Source: an uncultured Amaricoccus sp. (lineage in GTDB: Bacteria > Pseudomonadota > Alphaproteobacteria > Rhodobacterales > Rhodobacteraceae). Taken from it: a stretch of 44,978 nt of DNA. The stretch spans positions 1 to 44,978 of the forward strand of contig NZ_CALAGI010000004.1 in NCBI RefSeq assembly GCF_937891315.1, in the 5' to 3' direction. Numbering within the stretch: the stretch's first letter is position 1; the number at the start of each line of letters is the position of its first letter. Of this stretch, positions 28,407-37,126 are shown piece after piece. The notes beneath the pieces were generated by a model. It was not told where the DNA came from. It made no database searches and saw only the letters and a program-made list of their open reading frames with translations. Both the position numbers and the translations under genes were made by a program.

Positions 28407-29372
28407 ATGACCGAGCAATCTACGTCCAGCGCCCACCCCGAGGGAAGGGTGGCCGATGCCACCCTCGGCAACTGGGTGGACCGGCTCGCACCACCCTGGT
28501 CGCGGCCCTATCTGCGACTGTCGCGCGCCGACCGTCCGATCGGAACCTGGCTCTTGCTCATCCCCTGCTGGTGGAGCCTCGGCCTCGCGGTCGCGGCCTC
28601 GCCGGCGGGGCCGACGCGGTTCGATCTCTGGATCCTCGTCGGCTGCGGCCTTGGCGCCGTCCTGATGCGGGGCGCGGGCTGTACCTGGAACGACCTGGCC
28701 GACCGCGAGTTCGACGCCGCCGTCGCGCGGACCCGCTCGCGGCCGCTGCCCTCGGGGCAGGTGACGCCGCGGCGGGCGGCGATCTGGATGACGGCGCAGG
28801 CGCTGGTCGCCTTGCTCATCCTGCTCAGCTTCCCGGCGCCCGCGATCCTGCTCGGTGTCGCCTCCCTGGCGCTCGTCTGCGTCTATCCCTTCGCCAAGCG
28901 CTTTACCTGGTGGCCGCAGGTGTTTCTCGGCCTCGCCTTCAACTGGGGCGCCCTGCTCGGCTGGGCGGCGCAGGGCGCGGGGCTCGGCTGGTCGCCCCTG
29001 CTGCTCTATCTCGGCGGCATCGCCTGGACGCTGTTCTATGACACGATCTACGCGCATCAGGATCGCGAGGACGACGCCCTGATCGGCGTCAAATCGACGG
29101 CGCGGCTGTTCGGCTCCGACACCGCCCGCTGGCTGCGCCGCTTTCTCGTCGCCGCCGTCGCCTGCCTCGCCCTCGCGGTCGCCGCCGCCGGCCTCTCCGG
29201 CGCCGCCCTCGCCGCGTCGCTCGCCGGCGTCGCTGGGTTCGGGGCGCATCTCGTCTGGCAGCTGCGCCGGCTCGACATCGACGACCCGGCCGGCTGCCTC
29301 GCGCTCTTTCGCACCAATCGCGACGCCGGCCTGATCCTCTGCGCGGGGCTGGCGCTCGCCGCGATCCTCTGA
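28407..29372 (+). CDS. ubiA: 4-hydroxybenzoate polyprenyltransferase
   Basis: An integral membrane prenyltransferase that attaches the polyprenyl tail to 4-hydroxybenzoate in ubiquinone synthesis. The 321 residues contain the two Asp-rich Mg-prenyl-diphosphate motifs, GCTWNDLADREFDAAVARTRSRPLPSG and LFYDTIYAHQDREDD. About eight or nine membrane helices follow the N-terminal PYLRLSRADRPIGTWLLL. The ATG at 28407 has no Shine-Dalgarno. A GTG at 28449 (VADATLGNWVD) with GAGGGAAGG ahead of it is a credible alternative start. Confidence 0.94.
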   Translation: MTEQSTSSAHPEGRVADATLGNWVDRLAPPWSRPYLRLSRADRPIGTWLLLIPCWWSLGLAVAASPAGPTRFDLWILVGCGLGAVLMRGAGCTWNDLADREFDAAVARTRSRPLPSGQVTPRRAAIWMTAQALVALLILLSFPAPAILLGVASLALVCVYPFAKRFTWWPQVFLGLAFNWGALLGWAAQGAGLGWSPLLLYLGGIAWTLFYDTIYAHQDREDDALIGVKSTARLFGSDTARWLRRFLVAAVACLALAVAAAGLSGAALAASLAGVAGFGAHLVWQLRRLDIDDPAGCLALFRTNRDAGLILCAGLALAAIL

Positions 29373-29466
29373 CGGGGGCCGATGACAGGGCTGTGAAACC
29401 CGCCGTTCTTGATCGGCGGCGGGCGAGGGCCTAAGAGCGGACGGGACCGATTTCTCCGGAGACCGC

Positions 29467-31338
29467 ATGCGGCTGCGCGCCATCCTGTTCGCCGTGATCG
29501 CGCTCGGCGCGGCCGGAGCCTCCGCGCTCGGCCTCGCCGACGCGGCCGCGCGCCGCGTCGAGCAGGATACCGGCGCCCGGATCGACGCGGCGCTGCGCGC
29601 CGCCTCGGCGAGTTGGGTAAGGCTCGGGACGGACGGGCTGATCGTCGAGCTGTCCGGCGAGGCGCCGGACGAGACGGCGCGGCTGCGCGCCCTCGCCGTC
29701 GTGAAGCAGCTGGTCGATGAGCGGCGGGTGCGGGATCTCACGTCCGTGCGCACGGCCAATCCCGTCCCCGACCCGGCCTTCGCCCTCGAACTTCTCCGCA
29801 ACGACGACGAGATCTCGCTGATCGGCCTTGTGCCCGAGGACGACGGTCGCGGGACGATCAGCGCCGGCCTGGCGCGCGCCGGGCTGTCACAGGGCGTGAC
29901 CGACATGCTGGAGACCGCCGCGCATCCGGTGCCGGCCGGCTGGACCGAGAGCCTCGAATTCGGGCTCGTGATCCTCGCCGAGCTGCCGCGGGCCAAGATC
30001 AGCGTCGCGCCGGGCAAGATCGGCGTGATCTCGGTGGCCGACAGCGAGGCGGACCGGGCGACGATCGAGAAGCGGCTGCGCGGCGAGCGGCCGGAGGCGG
30101 TGCAGCTCGCGCTCAATATCTCCGCGCCCCGGCCGGTGATCTCACCCTTCGCCGTCGTCTATGTTTTCGAGAACGGCGTCGGCCGATTCGCGACCTGCGC
30201 GGCGGAAAGCGTCGCGGACGTGGTCGAGATCGGCGTCGCGGCGCGGAAGGTCGGGCTGCGGGGCGAGCCCGATTGCCGCGTCGGTCTCGGCGCGCCCTCG
30301 CCGGACTGGGCGGCGGCGGTCGCGCATGGGCTCGATGCGCTGCGCGAACTCGGCGGCGGTCGCTTCGCGCTGCGCGATGTCGAGGCGGTGCTGACCGGTC
30401 CCCCCGGAGTGTCGCCCGAGGCGCTGAGCCGCGTCGGCGCCCGGCTCGACGCCGAACTGCCCGACGTGTTCGCGCTGAGCACGATCGCGCCGGGCCGGAT
30501 GACGACCGAGGCCGGCGGCGAACAGGTCTATGCGCCGCGGTTCAACGCGGAACTGTCGGACGACGGCAAGGTCCGGATGGCCGGCGCGCTGCAGAACGCC
30601 ACCTCGCGCGAGGCGGTGCAGAGCTACGCCGCGGCGCTCTTCGGCCTCGATCGGGTGACCAACGACACGGTGATCGATCCCGACCTGCCGGAGGGTTGGC
30701 CCGGCCGGGTTCTGGTCGGGGTCGCGGCGCTGGCCGAGCTGAGGCAAGGCGCGCTGGAAGTGACGCCGGACGAGGTGTCGCTGACCGGAGAAGGCAATGA
30801 CGCGGAGGCGAATGCGCGGGTCGAGGCGCTGCTCGCCGCCAAGGTCGGTGGCGCGGCCACGGTCGATGTGAAGTACGACGCGGTCGCCGCCAAGGCCGCC
30901 GTCCTCGCCGCGCGCGCGGCGCCAGAGATCTGCGCCGAGGAGATCGCGGCGATTCTCGCCGCCGGCTCGATCCAGTTCGCCCCCGGCTCGGCCGAGATCG
31001 AGCCGGCGAGCCAGGGCGTGATCCTCGCAATCGCCGATGCGCTGCGCGGCTGCCCCCGCGCGGCGTTCGAGATCGGCGGTCATACCGACGCGCAAGGCGG
31101 GGCCGAGACGAACCAGAAGCTGAGCGAAGCGCGGGCGACGGCGGTGGCCGAAACGCTGCGCAAGGCCGCGCCTCCGCTGATCGAACTCAGCGCCCGGGGT
31201 TATGGGTCGGAGCGCCCGATCGCCGACAATGGCACCGAGGAAGGCCGTAAGCGCAACCGCCGGATCGAATTCACCCTCATCGCGCCGCCCGCGCCCGCCG
31301 AAGCGGCGGTCGTCAACGCGAGCTCGGGGCCGCGGTGA
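29467..31338 (+). CDS. OmpA-family protein with BON-like repeats
   Basis: A cell-envelope protein of 623 residues. An N-terminal signal or anchor helix (about 1-24) is followed by a long periplasmic region with several BON-like segments (for example GLIVELSGEAPDETARLRALAVVKQLVDE and EVTPDEVSLTGEGNDAEANARVEALL). The C-terminal OmpA domain (about 505-605) has the peptidoglycan-binding pattern GGHTDAQG, NQKLSEARA and GSERPIADN, then RKRNRRIEF. There is no beta-barrel, so it is probably periplasmic or inner-membrane anchored. CGGAGA precedes the ATG. Its stop overlaps the next gene's GTG. Confidence 0.85.
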   Translation: MRLRAILFAVIALGAAGASALGLADAAARRVEQDTGARIDAALRAASASWVRLGTDGLIVELSGEAPDETARLRALAVVKQLVDERRVRDLTSVRTANPVPDPAFALELLRNDDEISLIGLVPEDDGRGTISAGLARAGLSQGVTDMLETAAHPVPAGWTESLEFGLVILAELPRAKISVAPGKIGVISVADSEADRATIEKRLRGERPEAVQLALNISAPRPVISPFAVVYVFENGVGRFATCAAESVADVVEIGVAARKVGLRGEPDCRVGLGAPSPDWAAAVAHGLDALRELGGGRFALRDVEAVLTGPPGVSPEALSRVGARLDAELPDVFALSTIAPGRMTTEAGGEQVYAPRFNAELSDDGKVRMAGALQNATSREAVQSYAAALFGLDRVTNDTVIDPDLPEGWPGRVLVGVAALAELRQGALEVTPDEVSLTGEGNDAEANARVEALLAAKVGGAATVDVKYDAVAAKAAVLAARAAPEICAEEIAAILAAGSIQFAPGSAEIEPASQGVILAIADALRGCPRAAFEIGGHTDAQGGAETNQKLSEARATAVAETLRKAAPPLIELSARGYGSERPIADNGTEEGRKRNRRIEFTLIAPPAPAEAAVVNASSGPR

Positions 31339-31676
31339 ACCGGGGCGAGCTTACCGCCGTGATCGCGGTCGTGCTGATCGGCGCGGTACTGCTCGGCTGG
31401 ATCCTGCGCTGGATTTTCGGGCGGATCGGGGGCCCTGGCGCGGGCGGCCTCGCGGCGAGCGCCGACCTCGCGCAGCGCCTCGAAGCGGCCGAGGAGGCGC
31501 GCCGCCGCGCCGAGCAGCGCCTCTCCAAGGTCGAGGCGGATTTCAAGGCACGCCTGTCCGATCTGGAGGTCGAGCTCGCCTCGGCGCTGGAAAGCCTGGC
31601 CAAGGCCGAACACCAGGCGGACGACGTCCGCGCCGCCTACCGCGTGGCAATGGAGGAGCGCGATCCGCCGGCGTGA
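31335..31676 (+). CDS. Small TM and coiled-coil protein coupled to the OmpA-like gene
   Basis: The GTG start lies inside the OmpA-gene stop (GTGA). The 113 residues have one membrane helix (about 8-28, TAVIAVVLIGAVLLGWIL) and a long charged coiled coil (about 43-95, Ala/Glu/Arg-rich heptads). I do not recognise the family. The arrangement suggests an inner-membrane partner of the OmpA-like protein. It converges with der 21 bases away. Confidence 0.75.
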   Translation: MNRGELTAVIAVVLIGAVLLGWILRWIFGRIGGPGAGGLAASADLAQRLEAAEEARRRAEQRLSKVEADFKARLSDLEVELASALESLAKAEHQADDVRAAYRVAMEERDPPA

Positions 31677-31697
31677 CCCCGCGGCCCGACCGAACCG

Positions 31698-33149
31698 TCA
31701 GCCCTGCAGGCGCCGCGGCTTGTGCTTGTCGAGCGCGGTGACGTTGTGCTTCTTGCGGTCCTTGTAGGGGTTCTCCCCGGCGCGCAGATAGAGGCGTATC
31801 GGCGTGCCCGGCATGTCGAAATCCCGCCGCAGGCCATTGACTAGGAAGCGCTTGTAGTCCTCCGGCACCGCGTCGGGATGCGAGCAGAAGAGCACGAACG
31901 TCGGTGGCCGGGTCTTCACCTGGGTCATGTAGCGCAATCGGATGCGCCGGCCGCCGGGCGCGGGCGGCGGATGGTCGGCGATCTGGATCGCGAGCCAGCG
32001 GTTCAATCGCGCGGTCGAGACCCGCGTGTTCCAGACCGCGTGCGCCTTGATGATCGCCTCGCGCAGGCGATCGAGCCCCTTGCCGGTCAGCGCCGAGATC
32101 ATCACCATCGGCGCGCCGCGCAGCTGCGGCAGAAGTCGGCCGAACGCCTCGCGCAACTCGTTGAGCTTGTGCGACTTCTCGTCCTCGAGATCCCACTTGT
32201 TCACCGCGACGACGACCGCCCGCCCCTCGCGCTCGGCAAGATCGGCGATGCGCAGGTCCTGGCTCTCGAACGGCACCTGCACGTCGAGCAGCACGACGAC
32301 CACCTCGGCGAACTTGACGGCGCGCAAGCCGTCCGAGACCGAGAGTTTTTCGAGCTTCTCCTGGACCTTCGCCTTCTTGCGCATGCCCGCCGTGTCGAAG
32401 ACGCGGAACGGCACCCCCTGCCAGTCCAGCGTCACCGCGATCGCGTCGCGGGTGATCCCCGCCTCGGGCCCGGTCAGCAGCCGATCCTCGCCGAGGATCG
32501 CATTGACCAACGTCGATTTGCCGGCGTTCGGGCGGCCGACGACGGCGATCTGGATCGCGCGGCCGGGCGGCAGGATCGCGCCCTCGCCCTCCTCATCGAC
32601 GTCGTCGTCCACGTCATCCACATCGACATCGACGATTGCCACCGCGTCCTCGAATGCCTCGGCCACCGGCTCGAGCGCGCGCAGGAGGTCGTCGAGACCG
32701 ATCCCATGCTCCGCGGACAGCGCGACCGGCTCGCCGAGGCCGAGCTCGAAGGCGTCGTAGAAGCCCTGCTCCGCCGCGCGACCCTCGCTCTTGTTGGCGC
32801 AGAGGATGACCCGCGTCGCGCGCTTGCGCAGAAGTTCGGCCAGGATGCGGTCCATCGGGGTGACGCCGACCCGCGCGTCGATCATGAAGAGGCAGACATC
32901 GGCCATGCCGACCGCGCGCTCGGTCAGGGCGCGCATGCGGCCGGCGAGGCTGTCGTCGGTCGCCTCCTCGAGCCCGGCGGTGTCGATCACGGTAAAGCGC
33001 AGCGGCCCGAGCCGGCCCGCGCCCTCGCGCAGGTCGCGGGTCACGCCGGGCTGGTCGTCGACCAGCGCCAGGCGCCGACCGACCAGACGGTTGAACAGCG
33101 TCGATTTCCCGACATTGGGGCGGCCGACGATGGCAAGCGTGAAGGACAT
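31698..33149 (-). CDS. der: Ribosome-biogenesis GTPase Der (EngA)
   Basis: An essential double GTPase for 50S subunit maturation. GTPase 1 has GRPNVGKST (9-17), DTAG (56-59) and NKSE (119-122); GTPase 2 has GRPNAGKST (205-213), DTAGM and NKWD. A KH-like C-terminal domain ends the 483-residue protein. The linker between the GTPases (about 174-190, VDVDDVDDDVDEEGEG) is unusually acidic. It lies third in yfgM-bamB-der, the order found in Escherichia coli. Confidence 0.97.
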   Translation of the reverse strand: MSFTLAIVGRPNVGKSTLFNRLVGRRLALVDDQPGVTRDLREGAGRLGPLRFTVIDTAGLEEATDDSLAGRMRALTERAVGMADVCLFMIDARVGVTPMDRILAELLRKRATRVILCANKSEGRAAEQGFYDAFELGLGEPVALSAEHGIGLDDLLRALEPVAEAFEDAVAIVDVDVDDVDDDVDEEGEGAILPPGRAIQIAVVGRPNAGKSTLVNAILGEDRLLTGPEAGITRDAIAVTLDWQGVPFRVFDTAGMRKKAKVQEKLEKLSVSDGLRAVKFAEVVVVLLDVQVPFESQDLRIADLAEREGRAVVVAVNKWDLEDEKSHKLNELREAFGRLLPQLRGAPMVMISALTGKGLDRLREAIIKAHAVWNTRVSTARLNRWLAIQIADHPPPAPGGRRIRLRYMTQVKTRPPTFVLFCSHPDAVPEDYKRFLVNGLRRDFDMPGTPIRLYLRAGENPYKDRKKHNVTALDKHKPRRLQG

Positions 33150-33211
33150 GGGCGATCGGTGCTCCGCGCGGCCTTCAGGCGGCGCGGCGCGATCCTTAGC
33201 CGCTCACGCCG

Positions 33212-34537
33212 CTATTGGAAAGCCAGAAGCTGGCCGTCGCGGTTCACGACATACATCACGCCGCCGGCCACCGCCGGGGGCGCGCCCGCGCCGCCGGGCA
33301 GCGCCACCGATCCGAGCGGCGCCCCGGTCGAGGGGTCGAAGGCGCGGAGCAGCCCGTCGCCGCCCGCCACCCACAGCCGTCCGCCGGCGAGCACCGGACC
33401 ATAATGGGCAATCACCGCGACGGGCGGACCACGGCGGAAGATGCCGCTGGGAGGACCGTCCGAGGGCAGTTGCGTCGTCCAGATCAGTCGGCCGGTCGCG
33501 GCGTCGGCCCGCACCAGCGCACCCTCGTCGGACATGAGAAACAGCGACCCGCCGACCGGCCAGGCCGGCCCATAGGCGCCCTCGCCCATCGTCCAGCGCC
33601 GCTCGCCGGTGGCACGGTCGAGCGAGACGGTGCGGCCGCCCTGGTTCGAGGCATAGACCGTGTCGCCATCGATCACCGGATCGCCGCTGATGTCGCTGAT
33701 GCCGCTGCGCACCAGGCCGCGACGGCCGCCGGTGATCGCGGTGCCCCAGACCTGCAGGCCGCTGCGCGCGACGAGGCCCAGCACCTCGCCCGAGGCGAAG
33801 GGGATCACGGCGAGTTGCCCGTCGACCGCCGGGCTCGCCCCGCCGAGCAGGCCGACGCCGCCGACGCCCTGCGCCTGCCAGAGGATTTGCCCGGAGCGGG
33901 CGTCGAGTGCGAAAGCGACGTCGTTGCGGGTGACGACGAAGACGCGCCCGTCCGCCACCGTCGGCGCGGCGCGGATCGGGCCTTCGAACGCCTTGGACCA
34001 GAGGATCCGGCCGGTCGCGGGATCGAGGGCGCGCACCTCGCCAAAGCCGGTCGTCACATAGAGCACGCCGCCCGCGTAGGAAAAGCCGCCGCCGGGGCCG
34101 GAATCGCCGGCCTGTTCCGGCGGCACGAGCGACTGGGTCCAGGCGATCTGGCCGGAACGCGTCACGGCCGAAAGCTGCCCCGCCGCGTCGATGGTATAGA
34201 CGAGGCCGCCGGCGACGATCGGGCCGGTCAGGATCCGGCGGCGCTTGGCGTCGCCCTCGCCGATATTGACCGACCAGCGCAGCTGTGGCGCGGCGGAGAA
34301 GGCGGGATTGACGAGGCGCCCGCCGGCTGCGCCATTGCGATGGGTCCAGTCGGCGTTGAGCGCCGGCGCCGGAATGCCGACCGGGCGCACCGCGGCGGCG
34401 TCGGTCTGGGCGAGCGGCGCCTCTTCGGGGCGCACCGGGATGCGCTGTCCAGGCAGCGGCGCGTCGGCGTTCGAGCAGGCGGCGAGCGCCAGCGCGACGA
34501 GAAGCGCCGCGCGGCGGCCGAGCGGAAAACGCGCCAT
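33212..34537 (-). CDS. bamB: Outer-membrane assembly lipoprotein BamB
   Basis: A lipoprotein of the BAM complex that inserts beta-barrel proteins. The preferred ATG at 34537 gives a tight lipoprotein signal, MARFPLGRRAALLVALALAAC, with lipobox LAAC (Cys21). AAGGA lies about 11 bases upstream. The ATG 18 bases earlier (34555) is possible but has no ribosome site. The rest is a PQQ-like beta-propeller with repeated blades (LDPATGRILWSKAFEGPIRAAP, LDARSGQILWQ, LDRATGERRW, ADAATGRLIW). Between yfgM and der. Confidence 0.93.
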   Translation of the reverse strand: MARFPLGRRAALLVALALAACSNADAPLPGQRIPVRPEEAPLAQTDAAAVRPVGIPAPALNADWTHRNGAAGGRLVNPAFSAAPQLRWSVNIGEGDAKRRRILTGPIVAGGLVYTIDAAGQLSAVTRSGQIAWTQSLVPPEQAGDSGPGGGFSYAGGVLYVTTGFGEVRALDPATGRILWSKAFEGPIRAAPTVADGRVFVVTRNDVAFALDARSGQILWQAQGVGGVGLLGGASPAVDGQLAVIPFASGEVLGLVARSGLQVWGTAITGGRRGLVRSGISDISGDPVIDGDTVYASNQGGRTVSLDRATGERRWTMGEGAYGPAWPVGGSLFLMSDEGALVRADAATGRLIWTTQLPSDGPPSGIFRRGPPVAVIAHYGPVLAGGRLWVAGGDGLLRAFDPSTGAPLGSVALPGGAGAPPAVAGGVMYVVNRDGQLLAFQ

Positions 34538-34562
34538 CCTGGTCCGATCCTTCATTGACTGG

Positions 34563-35252
34563 CTAGCCGCCCGAAACCACGCCGGAGGTCGCCGGAACCG
34601 CGCCGGGCAGCGCGCCGCCGGCCGCGACGATCAGCTGGCGCGCGCGTGAAACGAGCTGTTCCGGCGCGTTCGGCAGCGCGAGGATGCTTTCCAGATCGGC
34701 GAGCGCGGCGGCCTTGTCGCCAGTCTCCAGCATCAGCAGCGCCCGTTGTTCCAGCGCCAGAGGCTGGAACGGCGCGCCCTCGGCGGCGAGGCTCTCGATC
34801 GTCGCGCGCCGCTCGTTCGGATCCATCGCGCCGCCGAGCAGCATGACCCGCTGCAACGCCGCGAGCGAGCGATAGAGCGCGGGCGTCGTCGGATCGTCCG
34901 CGACCTCGGCGAGGAGCGTCGCCGCCTTGTCGTTCTCCCCGGCCTCGCCGAGGCCGCCGGCCTCCGCCAGCCGGGCCATGACCGCCGCGTCGGGCGCCGA
35001 AACCGCCACCGCTTCGAAGGCGGCGGCGCGTTTGGTCGGATCGGTTTCAAGATAGGCCGCGCGCAGCGCGTCGCCGGTGGCCTGGGACGAAGCCCGGCCG
35101 CTCGCCTTGCGCCATTCGAGCGCGGCGGCGGCGCCGACGATCAACAGGATACCGAGGCCGAGCAGCCAGCCATAGCGCCGCAGAAAGCGAAAGAACCGGT
35201 CCCGGCGGACCTCCTCGCTCACTTCATCGATGAAGGAATCAGTCTGGCCCAA
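34563..35252 (-). CDS. YfgM-like TPR protein
   Basis: The 229 residues hold a cytoplasmic N-terminus (FIDEVSEEVRRDRFFRFLRRYGW), one membrane helix (about 27-45) and a periplasmic TPR-like helical region. That topology and the place before bamB-der match YfgM of Escherichia coli, an ancillary SecYEG subunit that links secretion to periplasmic chaperones. The stop lies about 25 bases before the chosen bamB start. Role inferred from position and shape. Confidence 0.85.
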   Translation of the reverse strand: MGQTDSFIDEVSEEVRRDRFFRFLRRYGWLLGLGILLIVGAAAALEWRKASGRASSQATGDALRAAYLETDPTKRAAAFEAVAVSAPDAAVMARLAEAGGLGEAGENDKAATLLAEVADDPTTPALYRSLAALQRVMLLGGAMDPNERRATIESLAAEGAPFQPLALEQRALLMLETGDKAAALADLESILALPNAPEQLVSRARQLIVAAGGALPGAVPATSGVVSGG

Positions 35253-35321
35253 GCCGGTCCTCCGCGCGCTGAGGAGCGCGGTATATCGCCCGGTCGGACG
35301 GGTGCCAAGCCCGAACGCCCG

Positions 35322-36425
35322 CTACCGGTTCGCTGCCTGCTCCGGCAGCCGGAAGATCTGTCCCGGATAGATCAGGTCCGGGTCGCCGATCAGATCGCTG
35401 TTGGCCGTGAAGATCTGGGTATAGAGCACGCCCGAGCCATAGTGCAGGCGGGCGAGGGTCCAGAGGTTGTTGCCTGGCTGGACGATGATCGAGACCGGGG
35501 CCGCCGCGCCGTCGGCCGTCGGTCGCGGCTGCGGCTGCGGATAGTCGCGCTGGAACGGGGTGACGACCCGGCTCTGGACCACGCCGTCGGCGCCGATCTG
35601 GTCGATGCGCAGCCGGTAGACGCCGGCGGAGACGTCGCCGAGGGCGAGGTTCCAGCGACCGTCCGCCGCCACCTCGCCCTCACGGGCGAAAGCGTCGTCG
35701 ACATAGGCGCGCAGCTTCGAGCCGGCGCGGCCGAAGCCGGCGAGGGAGATTTCGCCGGCTTCCGCGTAGGAGATGCTGGCGAGCGACACCCGGTCCGCCG
35801 CCGCGCCGGTCGGCCGGGCGAGGGGGGTGAGTTCCACGGAATCCGGTGAAAGGATCGCGGTGGCGGCGACGGCGGGAGCAGCGGCCGCCGAGGCTTCGGT
35901 CGTGGGTTCCGGCGCCACGGGTTCGGGCGCCGCGGCCGGCCCGGCCTGGTCGAGATGGTGCGAGACGCCGGGGACCTCGGGCAGCAGGACGACGACCTGA
36001 TCCGAAACGGCGCGCGCGCCGTCCGCGGTTTCCGAGCCGAGGGTCAGGGTGCGCGGTTCGGCCGAAGGTTCGGCCTTGAAGATGGCGACGAAATTGCCGT
36101 CGGCGTCGGCCTTCGCCTCGGCCATCTCGGTGTCACCGGCATAGAGCGTGACGTTCGCTCCCGGCTGCGCGCGCCCTGCGACCAGCGCCGCGCCATCCGG
36201 GGCGACGCGGACCACGTCGACGCTGGGCGGGATCGCGGCGGGCGCGGGCTCGGGGACGGCGGCCGTGATCCCGGGCGCCGCGGGAACGGCGGCGGCGGGG
36301 ACAAGGCCGGCGTCTGCCACCGGCTCCGGGCGAGGGCGGGCGCGGTCGAGCGCGAAGACCAGAACCGCGAAGGCGGCGAGGCCGATGCCGACCTGCAGCA
36401 GTGAGCGAGTCGAGCCCGGTGTCAT
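35322..36425 (-). CDS. LysM-domain envelope protein
   Basis: The 367 residues have an N-terminal membrane anchor (about 9-26, VGIGLAAFAVLVFAL) and a long Ala/Pro-rich linker. Two Ig-like segments follow (ANVTLYAGDTEMAEAKADADG and SLAGFGRAGSKLRAYVDD), then a C-terminal LysM (IIVQPGNNLWTLARLHYGSG to LIYPGQIFRLP) that binds peptidoglycan. GGAGG nine bases before the ATG at 36425 decides the start; the frame extends 93 bases further. Similar proteins are common in Rhodobacterales. Confidence 0.88.
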   Translation of the reverse strand: MTPGSTRSLLQVGIGLAAFAVLVFALDRARPRPEPVADAGLVPAAAVPAAPGITAAVPEPAPAAIPPSVDVVRVAPDGAALVAGRAQPGANVTLYAGDTEMAEAKADADGNFVAIFKAEPSAEPRTLTLGSETADGARAVSDQVVVLLPEVPGVSHHLDQAGPAAAPEPVAPEPTTEASAAAAPAVAATAILSPDSVELTPLARPTGAAADRVSLASISYAEAGEISLAGFGRAGSKLRAYVDDAFAREGEVAADGRWNLALGDVSAGVYRLRIDQIGADGVVQSRVVTPFQRDYPQPQPRPTADGAAAPVSIIVQPGNNLWTLARLHYGSGVLYTQIFTANSDLIGDPDLIYPGQIFRLPEQAANR

Positions 36426-36544
36426 GCCGCGCGCCTCCTCTCGGCCACGCGGGGGGTCTGGCCCGGCCAAGGACGAACTGATAGCAGGAGGTTCCGCGAC
36501 AAAGCCATTGTCGCGCAAGCTAAAGACAAGTCGGGAGCCTGTCC

Positions 36545-37126
36545 ATGCAAGACGATGGCGCGAAATCGGTCTGCGTCTTTTGCGGCTCGCGCTCCGGGAC
36601 CGATCCGGCCTTCGCCGCCGCCGCCGAGAAACTCGGCACCGCGCTCGCCGGCGCGGGAACGCGGCTGGTCTACGGGGCGGGCGACATCGGCCTGATGGGG
36701 ATCGTCGCGCGCGCGGCCCAGTCGGCCGGCGGCGCGACCTTCGGGGTCATCCCCGAGCATCTGATGCGGCGCGAGGTCGGTCTGCGGTCGCTGACCACCT
36801 TCGTGGTGACCGAGACGATGCACGAGCGCAAGAAGGTCATGTTCATGAACGCGGACGCGATCGTGACCTTGCCGGGTGGTCCCGGCAGCCTCGACGAGCT
36901 TTTCGAGGTGCTGACCTGGCGGCAGCTGGGCCTGCATGCCAAGCCGGTGATGCTGCTCAATACCAAGGGCTACTGGACGCCGCTCGTCGATCTCCTCCAC
37001 CATATCGTTGCGAGCGGCTTCGCCGAGCCGTCGTTTCTCGACTTCCTCACCGTCCACGACGGGGTGCCGGAGCTGATGGACGCGCTGCGCCAGCGGCTTC
37101 AGCCCGGAACCACCGCCACGCGGTAG
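36545..37126 (+). CDS. LOG-family nucleotide phosphoribohydrolase
   Basis: Of the TIGR00730/LOG type, which splits AMP-like nucleotides (and cytokinin nucleotides) at the N-glycosidic bond. The 193 residues form a Rossmann-like fold: VCVFCGSRSG, LVYGAGDIGLMG, the catalytic-site MHERKKVM and PGGPGSLDELFE. The last is the family PGGxGTxxE with Ser in place of Thr. Its 3' end overlaps the converging DUF2189 gene by 28 bases. Confidence 0.92.
   Translation: MQDDGAKSVCVFCGSRSGTDPAFAAAAEKLGTALAGAGTRLVYGAGDIGLMGIVARAAQSAGGATFGVIPEHLMRREVGLRSLTTFVVTETMHERKKVMFMNADAIVTLPGGPGSLDELFEVLTWRQLGLHAKPVMLLNTKGYWTPLVDLLHHIVASGFAEPSFLDFLTVHDGVPELMDALRQRLQPGTTATR

Noticed and set aside
28395..30116. Upstream extension of the rsmE frame
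   Set aside because: It is antisense to ubiA and the OmpA-like gene and has Arg/Glu-rich, motif-free sequence.
33150..33211. GC hairpin between bamB and der as a terminator
   Set aside because: Arms pair imperfectly and no T-run follows; the conserved bamB-der operon argues against termination here.
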